Source of the DNA: Pseudomonas izuensis
Lineage (GTDB): Bacteria; Pseudomonadota; Gammaproteobacteria; Pseudomonadales; Pseudomonadaceae
Length of the DNA stretch: 64,000 bases
Reading direction: 5' to 3'
NCBI RefSeq assembly: GCF_009861505.1
Contig: NZ_WTFT01000002.1
Coordinates: forward strand, 281,415-345,414
Part shown: positions 1 to 6,738 of the stretch, one piece after another
Layout: the number at the start of each line of letters is the position of its first letter
Position numbering within the stretch: the first letter of the stretch is position 1
Made by a program: the position numbers and the translations under genes
Notes under the pieces: model-generated
Database searches by the model: none
What the model was told of the DNA's origin: nothing
Seen by the model: only the letters and a program-made list of their open reading frames with translations

Positions 1-1
1 G

Positions 2-913
2 GGTTTCTCGGCCATTGGATTTATCTCGGCCATCGAGCCGCTGCGGGTCGCCAATCGTTTTCGTGGCGAGCTTTATCGCTGGCACGTATTGAGTGCCGAT
101 GGCGGGGCGGTGCTGGCCAGTAACGGCATGTCGGTCAACGCCGATGCGGCGCTGGAGCCGCTGAAAAAGGGCGCGACGTTACTGGTGGTCGCCGGCTTCG
201 AGCCGCTGAAATTCGCCACTCCGGCCCTGGAACATTGGCTGCGTCGTCTGGACAACGAAGGCGTGACCCTCGGCGCCATCGACACCGGCAGTTTTATCCT
301 CGCCGAAGCCGGCCTGCTCGACGGCCATCGCCTGACCCTGCACTGGGAAGCCATCGATGCCTTCAAGGAGTCCTATCCGCAGCTCAGCGTCACCCAGGAG
401 CTGTTCGAGATCGACCGCCGACGCATCACCTCCGCCGGCGGCACTGCATCCATCGATTTGATGCTGGATCTGATCGCCCAGGCCCATGGCCCGGAACTGG
501 CGATCCAGGTCAGCGAACAGTTCGTGCTCGGCCGCATCCGCCCGCGCAAAGACCACCAACGCATGGAAGTCGCCACGCGCTACGGCATCAGCAACAAGAA
601 GCTCGTTCACGTTATTGGAGAGATGGAACAGCACAGCGAGCCGCCCTTGAGCACGCTGGAACTGGCGGAATCGATCAAAGTGACGCGCAGACAACTTGAA
701 CGGTTGTTTCGCCTGCACCTGAACGACACGCCGAGTAATTTCTACCTGAGGTTGCGCCTGGAGAAGGCGCGGCAATTGCTGCGGCAGACCGATATGAGTG
801 TGTTGGAAGTGAGCATTGCCTGCGGGTTTGAATCGCCGTCGTATTTCACCCGCAGTTATCGGGCGAAGTATGAGCGGTGCCCAAGGGAAGATCGGCGTAC
901 CGCCAAGGCGTGA
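2..913 (+). CDS. gbdR: GbdR, AraC/GlxA-type activator of glycine betaine catabolism (5' partial)
   Basis: The reading frame is open from base 2, so the start lies outside the window; 303 codons are visible, against roughly 367 residues for the P. aeruginosa homologue. The N-terminal part is a DJ-1/PfpI-like (GlxA) domain beginning GFSAIGFISAIEPLRVANRF. The last ~110 residues are an AraC-type double helix-turn-helix (TRRQLERLFRLHL, then VLEVSIACGFESPSYFTRSY). In Pseudomonas, GbdR senses glycine betaine and dimethylglycine and activates gbcA, gbcB, dgcAB and related genes, all of which lie downstream here. The gene name rests on family, residue pattern and this context. A TTG at 89 could be mistaken for the start but is internal. 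Confidence 0.9.
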   Translation, partial: GFSAIGFISAIEPLRVANRFRGELYRWHVLSADGGAVLASNGMSVNADAALEPLKKGATLLVVAGFEPLKFATPALEHWLRRLDNEGVTLGAIDTGSFILAEAGLLDGHRLTLHWEAIDAFKESYPQLSVTQELFEIDRRRITSAGGTASIDLMLDLIAQAHGPELAIQVSEQFVLGRIRPRKDHQRMEVATRYGISNKKLVHVIGEMEQHSEPPLSTLELAESIKVTRRQLERLFRLHLNDTPSNFYLRLRLEKARQLLRQTDMSVLEVSIACGFESPSYFTRSYRAKYERCPREDRRTAKA

Positions 914-927
914 TACGCAAGAACCAC

Positions 928-1018
928 TGTGGGAGCGAGCCTGCTCGCGAAGGGGCCGGCACATTCAACAGGGATGTTGACTGATCCACCGCCTTCGCGA
1001 GCAGGCTCGCTCCCACCA
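928..1018. repeat. REP pair, type GAGCGAGCCTGCTCGCGA
   Basis: Two inverted REP arms (tgtgggagcgagcctgctcg at the left, its complement at the right) flank about 40 bp. It lies between gbdR and the converging DUF3010 gene and could fold into a long transcript-end hairpin. Confidence 0.9.
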
Positions 1019-1026
1019 TGGGCAAC

Positions 1027-1443
1027 TTATTTCTTCAGGAGTGCCGAGCAGGCCGCTTTGTAAGCCTCATGCTGATACTTGTTCAACGTCGCCGGCAGCT
1101 CAAAATCGTGCTTCTTGGCCTGCGCATTGATGGTCTGCGGCGACAGCAGCGTCACCTCGCAATTCTCCAGTAACTGGAAAACGCCCTCGATCTTGAACGT
1201 GGTCGGCCCACCGGCGAATTCACCTTTCTTGCTGCGCTTCTTGATCGCGATTCGATCTATCGAATTCTCGCGCACAAACGACGCAACCTGAGCGGCAAAC
1301 ACTTTGACATTGGCGGCTTCGTCGTCATCGTCCAGGGCGATTTTCTTGGTGGTCAGCGCGACATGGCTCAATGTCGAACCCTCAAGGGTGGCCACGGCGA
1401 TGATCGCTTCGCTGCCTTTTATTTCGATGCCGCAGATTTTCAT
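1027..1443 (-). CDS. DUF3010 family protein
   Basis: 138 residues of unknown function. The N-terminus MKICGIEIKGSEAIIAVA is the typical opening of DUF3010, a small family with an RNase H/RuvC-like first strand (inferred from the pattern, not searched). I start it at the ATG of 1443 because an AAAGGGA ribosome-binding site lies 7-8 bases before it; an upstream in-frame ATG at 1461 lies before that site. Lysine-rich C-terminus (CSALLKK). It converges on gbdR across a REP pair. Confidence 0.75.
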   Translation of the reverse strand: MKICGIEIKGSEAIIAVATLEGSTLSHVALTTKKIALDDDDEAANVKVFAAQVASFVRENSIDRIAIKKRSKKGEFAGGPTTFKIEGVFQLLENCEVTLLSPQTINAQAKKHDFELPATLNKYQHEAYKAACSALLKK

Positions 1444-1475
1444 GTAGATCCCTTTAACCAAAAGATGTGTGCAGC

Positions 1476-1799
1476 CTACAGCTCTAGTTGATTGGCAGTG
1501 ATACCAAACGCCGCGGCAATTTTTTCGCGAGTGGCTTTACGGGGTTTCGCGACGGTCTCTTGCTGAGCGAAGGCCGGTTGAGAAATACCCATGCGTTTGG
1601 CCACTTCATCCTGCGTAAGGTTCAAGTGCTCGCGCCATGCGCGGATCGGCGTTGCGCCGTCGACGATGCGACTGACCACTTCATGAGGGATCAGGTCGGG
1701 CTCGATTTTCTGTGCCAGGTATTGCGCGTAAGGAATAACCACGAACGCCGGGTTTCCGTCTGCATCATTGATAATTTGAACGTCAGTAGGTGCGTTCAT
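1476..1799 (-). CDS. Antitoxin with C-terminal Xre helix-turn-helix, partner of the RelE-type toxin
   Basis: 107 residues. The first ~40 residues (MNAPTDVQIINDADGNPAFVVIPYAQYL) resemble a toxin-binding segment of RelB/HigA-like antitoxins. Residues ~50-105 form an Xre/Cro-type helix-turn-helix (LTQDEVAKRMGISQPAFAQQE). The start overlaps the end of the toxin gene by 17 bp, so the two are translationally coupled with the toxin first, as in higBA-type loci. It probably represses its own promoter through the palindrome at 2059-2074. A longer in-frame ORF to 1919 is only the toxin gene read in another frame. Confidence 0.85.
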   Translation of the reverse strand: MNAPTDVQIINDADGNPAFVVIPYAQYLAQKIEPDLIPHEVVSRIVDGATPIRAWREHLNLTQDEVAKRMGISQPAFAQQETVAKPRKATREKIAAAFGITANQLEL

Positions 1800-2037
1800 C
1801 GCGTTTTTTGACCTCTTGAATGCTGACCACTTTGATTGCGCCATCCCAGTCGAACATGACCCGATAATTGCCGACTCGCAGACGGTAGGCGTAGTCATGG
1901 CCAACCAATGCTTTGACATTCCCTACATCAGGCATGCCGCCAAGAATCGTGACAGCGTCACGAACTTGAATCTGATGGGCGAAATGCAATTTCAGAAGCT
2001 GCTTAACAGCCTTTCGAGTCCAGTGGATGCTGTTCAT
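1783..2037 (-). CDS. RelE/ParE-superfamily toxin
   Basis: 84 residues, the usual size of the family. The pattern is typical: RKAVKQLLKLHFAHQIQVRDAV helix, then the central strands HDYAYRLRVGNYRVMFDWDGAIKVVSIQEVKKRDERTY. The R-V-G-N-Y-R-V strand and the C-terminal KRDERTY match mRNA-interferase members; ribosome-dependent RNase activity is known for the family and inferred here. No good Shine-Dalgarno is visible before the ATG, which may keep translation low. The antitoxin follows with a 17-bp overlap. Confidence 0.85.
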   Translation of the reverse strand: MNSIHWTRKAVKQLLKLHFAHQIQVRDAVTILGGMPDVGNVKALVGHDYAYRLRVGNYRVMFDWDGAIKVVSIQEVKKRDERTY

Positions 2038-2058
2038 GGAAGAATATAAGTCTTTTAT

Positions 2059-2074
2059 AAGATTTGCGAATCTT
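2059..2074. promoter_or_regulatory. Palindromic candidate operator of the toxin-antitoxin operon
   Basis: Perfect inverted repeat AAGATT-TGCG-AATCTT, 22 bp upstream of the toxin start inside an AT-rich stretch (2038-2090) that must hold the promoter. Position and symmetry suit the antitoxin's helix-turn-helix; binding is inferred. Confidence 0.55.
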
Positions 2075-2210
2075 TGCTTATATTTTCACGTTGGCCAATT
2101 GACGAAGGGTGTCGGAATGTTGCCCGATTGATAGGGTTGGCTCCGAAGCGATCTAGCGCTGTAAGGCTTGTCAGACGGGCTTGTGGGAAAGATCACTTTT
2201 TGAAAGGGGA

Positions 2211-2232
2211 ATGCTGGCGGTGGTGCCAGCAT
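2211..2232 (-). terminator. Hairpin after the LprI-like gene
   Basis: ATGCTGGC and GCCAGCAT pair across a 6-base loop, 18 bp beyond the stop of the LprI-like gene. On the minus strand it is followed by a T/C-rich run rather than a clean T tract, so termination is possible but weakly supported. Confidence 0.45.
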
Positions 2233-2249
2233 CCGACAAAGGAGTGGTG

Positions 2250-2651
2250 TTACTCCTGCCCAATCGACTCCAAAAACTCCGACCGCTCGTCACTGGTGCG
2301 CGCCACGCAATCATTTTGCGCAATGGTGAACGCCTTGCTGCCGGCCGTGGCCGGGAAGGCTTCGACGGCGCAGTCGGCCTCACGGGTTTTCAGCCATTGT
2401 TGTTGTGCTGCCTTGAGCTTGGCGGTGATGTCGGCCAATTGCGTCGGGTTCTTGCCATACAGCGACTGCAGGCGCTCGTTCAGGTTTTTGTAGTTTTCGC
2501 TCAGCAGGTCTTCGGCCGTGGTCTTGCTGAAGGCGGAGCATTCCAGGGTCTGGACGTCGTTTTCGACTTTGTCGCAGGGGTTGTCGTCGGCTTCTTCCGC
2601 TGCGTGTACGCCGGTCGCAATCAGTGCCAGTGCCAGGATGATCGATTTCAT
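2250..2651 (-). CDS. Secreted DUF1311 / LprI-like protein
   Basis: 133 residues with a clear signal peptide (MKSIILALALIATGVHA, cleavage after AHA-like site). The mature part has the DUF1311 layout: C-x6-...-C pair (NPCDKVENDVQTLECSAF), then a helical segment LLSENYKNLNERLQSLYG, then WLKTREADC and a final Cys, giving four cysteines for two disulfides. The family includes lysozyme inhibitor LprI domains; the actual target is unknown. I take the ATG at 2651 because it starts the signal peptide; the frame stays open far upstream over the divergent dipeptidase gene, which is not coding on this strand. Confidence 0.75.
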   Translation of the reverse strand: MKSIILALALIATGVHAAEEADDNPCDKVENDVQTLECSAFSKTTAEDLLSENYKNLNERLQSLYGKNPTQLADITAKLKAAQQQWLKTREADCAVEAFPATAGSKAFTIAQNDCVARTSDERSEFLESIGQE

Positions 2652-2900
2652 GTATGTCGCCGCCCCTTTTCCAATAAAGCGTCCAGTGAAGCATTCTGAG
2701 TTGCGGCGAATTCTGGCCCATGCCGGCGCCCTTGAACAGGTCGCGAATTGTGCCTGGCGACGACCCTTTGTCGCGGATTGACGCTTTCGGCAATTCCCCT
2801 GTCGTTTTTGCACCCGGCTACCAAGGCACCGAGGCATATGCTGGCCCCAAAGCGCCGGCAGACGATTCGGCGCATGAATCGCTAAGAAGGGGACAGCCTG

Positions 2901-3878
2901 ATGAGCCCAGCCGAATTGCACGCCGACAGCATCGTTATCGACGGGCTGATTATTGCCAAGTGGAACCGTGAGCTGTTCGAAGACATGCGCAAGGGCGGTC
3001 TGACCGCAGCCAACTGCACCGTGTCGGTGTGGGAGGGCTTCCAGGCCACCGTCAACAACATCGCCGCCAGCCAGAAGCTGATCCGCGAGAACAGCGACCT
3101 GGTGATTCCGGTACGCACCACGGCTGACATCCGCAAGGCCAAGGAGCAGGGCAAGACCGGCATCCTCTTCGGCTTCCAGAATGCCCACGCTTATGAAGAC
3201 CAGATCGGTTACGTCGAAGTGTTCAAGCAGCTCGGCGTCGGTATCGTACAGATGTGCTACAACACCCAGAACCTGGTGGGCACCGGCTGCTACGAGCGCG
3301 ATGGCGGCCTGTCGGGTTTCGGTCGTGAAATCGTCGCCGAGATGAACCGTGTCGGCGTGATGTGCGACCTGTCCCACGTCGGCTCCAAGACTTCCGAAGA
3401 AGTCATCCTCGAATCGAAAAAACCGGTTTGCTACTCCCACTGCCTGCCGTCGGGTCTCAAAGAGCACCCGCGCAACAAGTCCGATGAAGAGCTGAAGTTC
3501 ATTGCCGACCACGGCGGTTTCGTCGGCGTGACCATGTTCGCGCCGTTCCTGGCCAAAGGCATCGATTCGACCATCGACGACTACGCCGAAGCCATCGAAT
3601 ACACCCTGAACATCGTCGGCGAAGACGCCATCGGTATCGGCACCGACTTCACCCAGGGTCACGGTCAGGACTTCTTCGAATACCTGACTCACGACAAGGG
3701 CTACGCCCGCCGCCTGACCAGCTTCGGCAAGATCATCAACCCGCTGGGCATCCGTACCGTGGGCGAGTTCCCGAACCTGACCGAGACATTGCTCAAGCGC
3801 GGCCATTCCGAGCGCGTGGTGCGCAAGATCATGGGCGAGAACTGGGTGAACGTCTTGAAAGACGTTTGGGGCGAATAA
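2901..3878 (+). CDS. M19 (renal dipeptidase) fold protein of the dimethylglycine operon
   Basis: 325 residues, membrane-dipeptidase family by length and by the segments MCDLSHVGSKT, PVCYSHC, HPRNKSDEEL and IGIGTDFTQGHG, which match the two zinc histidines, the substrate-binding arginine and the late aspartate of M19 enzymes. The first motif, normally D-G-H-N-D, reads VIDGLIIAK, and the bridging glutamate motif (G-x-E-G) reads FGFQNA. At least three usual metal ligands are therefore absent and peptidase activity is doubtful. It is the first gene of the run leading to dgcAB, with an AAGGGGA ribosome-binding site, so a role in betaine or dimethylglycine catabolism is likely but undefined. Confidence 0.8.
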   Translation: MSPAELHADSIVIDGLIIAKWNRELFEDMRKGGLTAANCTVSVWEGFQATVNNIAASQKLIRENSDLVIPVRTTADIRKAKEQGKTGILFGFQNAHAYEDQIGYVEVFKQLGVGIVQMCYNTQNLVGTGCYERDGGLSGFGREIVAEMNRVGVMCDLSHVGSKTSEEVILESKKPVCYSHCLPSGLKEHPRNKSDEELKFIADHGGFVGVTMFAPFLAKGIDSTIDDYAEAIEYTLNIVGEDAIGIGTDFTQGHGQDFFEYLTHDKGYARRLTSFGKIINPLGIRTVGEFPNLTETLLKRGHSERVVRKIMGENWVNVLKDVWGE

Positions 3879-3900
3879 GCCGCCGCATCTCTGATCTTTT

Positions 3901-3923
3901 CCCCCGGCCGTCCGTGCCGGGGG
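3901..3923 (+). other. GC-rich intercistronic hairpin
   Basis: CCCCCGGC and GCCGGGGG pair across a 7-base loop between the M19 gene and the DUF5943 gene. No T tract follows (CAACAACAAAA), so mRNA stabilisation or partial attenuation is more likely than termination. Confidence 0.5.
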
Positions 3924-3955
3924 CAACAACAAAATTTTTCTGGAGTTAAGTTTCC

Positions 3956-4486
3956 ATGGCCAAGATCGCCCCGCAATTGCCTATCGAAGTCGACAGCGAA
4001 ACCGGTGTCTGGACTTCCGACGCCCTGCCGATGCTGTACGTGCCGCGCCATTTCTTCGTCAACAATCACATGGGCATCGAGGAAGTGCTGGGCGCCGAAG
4101 CCTATGCCGAAATCCTCTACAAGGCCGGCTACAAGTCCGCCTGGCACTGGTGTGAAAAAGAAGCCGAATGCCATGGCCTGGAAGGCGTCGCGGTGTTCGA
4201 GCACTACATGAAGCGCCTGTCGCAGCGCGGCTGGGGCCTGTTCAAGATCCAGGACATCGACCTCGACAAGGGCACCTGCAGCGTCAAGCTCGAACACTCG
4301 GCGTTCGTCTACGTGTACGGCAAGGTCGGACGCAAGGTCGACTACATGTTCACCGGCTGGTTTGCCGGCGCGATGGATCAGATCCTCGCCGCTCGCGGCA
4401 GCAAGATCCGCACCGTGGCCGAGCAAGTCTACGGTGGCTCCGAAGAGGGCCACGAAGACGGCTTGTTCATCGTCAAGCCGTTGTAA
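3956..4486 (+). CDS. DUF5943 / V4R-like protein of the dgc operon
   Basis: 176 residues, cytoplasmic, no signal peptide. It is the conserved small protein found just before dgcA in Pseudomonas. Residues ~30-170 (FFVNNHMGIEEVLGAEAYAEILYKAGYKSAWHWCEKEAE ... DYMFTGWFAGAMDQILAARG) resemble the 4-vinyl-reductase/V4R small-molecule-binding fold; this is a pattern judgement. Cysteines and histidines (WHWCEKEAECHG) might bind metal. It lies 77 bp after the M19 gene and 15 bp before dgcA, so it is co-transcribed and probably assists dimethylglycine demethylation. Function unknown. Confidence 0.75.
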   Translation: MAKIAPQLPIEVDSETGVWTSDALPMLYVPRHFFVNNHMGIEEVLGAEAYAEILYKAGYKSAWHWCEKEAECHGLEGVAVFEHYMKRLSQRGWGLFKIQDIDLDKGTCSVKLEHSAFVYVYGKVGRKVDYMFTGWFAGAMDQILAARGSKIRTVAEQVYGGSEEGHEDGLFIVKPL

Positions 4487-4501
4487 GTCGAGGATCCCGC
4501 C

Positions 4502-6562
4502 ATGGCTTTCGAAGCAATGTTCCAGCCGATCCAGATCGGCAAACTGACCATCCGCAACCGCGTGCTCAGCACCGCGCACGCCGAGGTCTACGCGACCGAC
4601 GGCGGCATGACCACCGACCGGTACGTCAAGTATTACGAAGAGAAGGCCAAGGGCGGGATCGGCCTGGCGATCTGCGGCGGTTCGTCCGTGGTCGCCATCG
4701 ACAGCCCGCAGGAATGGTGGAGTTCGGTGAACCTGTCCACCGACCGCATCATTCCGCACTTCCAGAATCTGGCCGACGCCATGCACAAGCACGGCGCCAA
4801 GATCATGATCCAGATTACCCACATGGGCCGTCGTTCCCGTTGGGATGGTTTCAACTGGCCGACGCTGATGTCGCCGTCGGGCATTCGTGAACCGGTGCAC
4901 CGCGCCACCTGCAAAACCATCGAGCCGGAAGAAATCTGGCGGGTGATCGGCAACTACGCGCAAGCGGCACGTCGCGCCAAGGCCGGTGGCCTGGACGGTG
5001 TCGAGCTGTCGGCCGTGCACCAGCACATGATCGACCAGTTCTGGAGCCCGCGGGTCAACAAGCGTACCGACGAATGGGGCGGTACCTTCGAAGGCCGTAT
5101 GAAGTTCGGCCTGGAAGTGCTCAAGGCCGTGCGCGCCGAGGTCGGTGACGATTTCTGCGTGGGCATGCGCATCTGCGGTGACGAGTTCCACCCGGATGGT
5201 CTGTCCCATGAAGACATGAAGCAGATCGCCAAGTATTACGACGACACCGGCATGCTCGATTTCATCGGCGTCGTGGGTTCGGGTTGCGACACCCACAACA
5301 CCCTGGCCAACGTGATTCCGAACATGAGTTATCCACCGGAGCCGTTCCTGCACCTGGCCGCCGGTATCAAGGAAGTGGTCAAGGTTCCGGTGCTGCACGC
5401 GCAGAACATCAAGGACCCGAACCAGGCGACCCGTATTCTGGAGGGCGGTTACGTCGACATGGTCGGCATGACCCGCGCGCATATCGCCGACCCGCACCTG
5501 ATCGCCAAGATCAAGATGGGCCAGGTCGACCAGATCAAGCAGTGCGTCGGTGCCAACTACTGCATCGACCGTCAGTACCAAGGCCTGGATGTGCTGTGCA
5601 TCCAGAACGCGGCAACCTCCCGTGAATACATGGGTGTGCCGCACATCATCGAAAAGACCACCGGTAAAAAACGCAAGGTAGTGGTGGTCGGCGCCGGCCC
5701 TGCGGGGATGGAAGCCGCCCGCGTGGCTGCCGAGCGTGGCCACGACGTGACCCTGTTCGAGAAAAAGGAATTCATCGGCGGGCAGATCACCACGGCGTCG
5801 AAAGCGCCCCAGCGCGACCAGATCGCCGGTATCACCCGCTGGTATCAGCTGGAACTGGCACGCTTGAAAGTCGACCTGCGCCTGGGCACCGCGGCGGATG
5901 CGCCGACCATCATGGACCTGCGTCCGGATGTGGTGGTACTGGCGGTCGGCGGTCACCCGTACCTGGAGCAGAATGAACACTGGGGCGCAGCTGAAGGCCT
6001 GGTGGTTAGCAGCTGGGACGTGCTCGATGGCAAGGTGGCGCCAGGCAAGAACGTGCTGGTCTACGACACCATTTGTGAGTTCACCGGCATGTCCACCGCC
6101 GACTTCCTCGCCGACAAGGGCAGCCAGGTCGAGATCGTCACCGACGACATCAAGCCCGGCGTGGCGATTGGCGGTACGTCGTTCCCGACTTACTACCGCA
6201 GCATGTACCCGAAAGAAGTGATCATGACCGGCGACATGATGCTGGAGAAGGTCTACCGCGAAGGCGACAAGCTGGTGGCGGTGCTGGAAAACGAATACAC
6301 CGGCGCCAAAGAGGAGCGGGTGGTGGACCAGGTGGTCGTGGAAAACGGCGTGCGTCCGGACGAAGAAATCTACTACGCGCTGAAGGAAGGCTCGCGCAAC
6401 AAAGGCCAGATCGACGTCGAAGCCTTGTTTGCGATCAAGCCACAGCCTTGCCTGGAGCAGAGCGGCGACGGCTACCTGCTGTTCCGCATCGGCGACTGCG
6501 TGGCCCAGCGTAACGTCCACGCGGCGATCTACGACGCCCTGCGGCTGTGCAAGGATTTCTAA
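4502..6562 (+). CDS. dgcA: Dimethylglycine demethylase subunit DgcA (Old Yellow Enzyme / TMADH family)
   Basis: 686 residues. Residues 1-~360 are an FMN TIM barrel of the trimethylamine dehydrogenase type (ITHMGRRSRWDGFNW, DGVELSAVHQHMIDQFWSP). Residues ~388-660 are a dinucleotide-binding half (VVVVGAGPAGMEAARVAAERG). It oxidatively demethylates dimethylglycine to sarcosine. The 4Fe-4S motif C348-x5-C354-x12-C367 has alanine at 351, where TMADH-type enzymes have the second cysteine, so the cluster may be three-ligand, differently ligated or lost. dgcB, the presumed electron acceptor, follows after a REP pair. Confidence 0.9.
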   Translation: MAFEAMFQPIQIGKLTIRNRVLSTAHAEVYATDGGMTTDRYVKYYEEKAKGGIGLAICGGSSVVAIDSPQEWWSSVNLSTDRIIPHFQNLADAMHKHGAKIMIQITHMGRRSRWDGFNWPTLMSPSGIREPVHRATCKTIEPEEIWRVIGNYAQAARRAKAGGLDGVELSAVHQHMIDQFWSPRVNKRTDEWGGTFEGRMKFGLEVLKAVRAEVGDDFCVGMRICGDEFHPDGLSHEDMKQIAKYYDDTGMLDFIGVVGSGCDTHNTLANVIPNMSYPPEPFLHLAAGIKEVVKVPVLHAQNIKDPNQATRILEGGYVDMVGMTRAHIADPHLIAKIKMGQVDQIKQCVGANYCIDRQYQGLDVLCIQNAATSREYMGVPHIIEKTTGKKRKVVVVGAGPAGMEAARVAAERGHDVTLFEKKEFIGGQITTASKAPQRDQIAGITRWYQLELARLKVDLRLGTAADAPTIMDLRPDVVVLAVGGHPYLEQNEHWGAAEGLVVSSWDVLDGKVAPGKNVLVYDTICEFTGMSTADFLADKGSQVEIVTDDIKPGVAIGGTSFPTYYRSMYPKEVIMTGDMMLEKVYREGDKLVAVLENEYTGAKEERVVDQVVVENGVRPDEEIYYALKEGSRNKGQIDVEALFAIKPQPCLEQSGDGYLLFRIGDCVAQRNVHAAIYDALRLCKDF

Positions 6563-6578
6563 GAGCTTGCACATAACC

Positions 6579-6675
6579 CTGTGGGAGCAAGGCTTGCCCG
6601 CGATTGCGTTGGAACATTCGACGAATCTTTGTCGGTAGAAATACCGCCATCGCGAGCAAGCTTTGCTCCCACAGG
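6579..6675. repeat. REP pair, type GAGCAAGGCTTGCCCGCGA, inside the dgc operon
   Basis: Two inverted arms (ctgtgggagcaaggcttgcc and a GCAAGCTTTGCTCCCACAG-like right arm) between dgcA and dgcB. As transcribed RNA it would form a large hairpin and may uncouple the levels of the two subunits. Confidence 0.9.
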
Positions 6676-6738
6676 AAATCGGGCAAGGCATCCAGGTAGT
6701 TTGGCCTGCAAGACCCTGCGGTCTTTGGGAGCTTCACC

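Noticed and set aside
928..1018. Repeated palindromes across the window as a possible CRISPR or IS ends
   Set aside because: They are two-arm REP/REPIN units scattered singly between genes, with no regular spacers and no cas genes or transposase.
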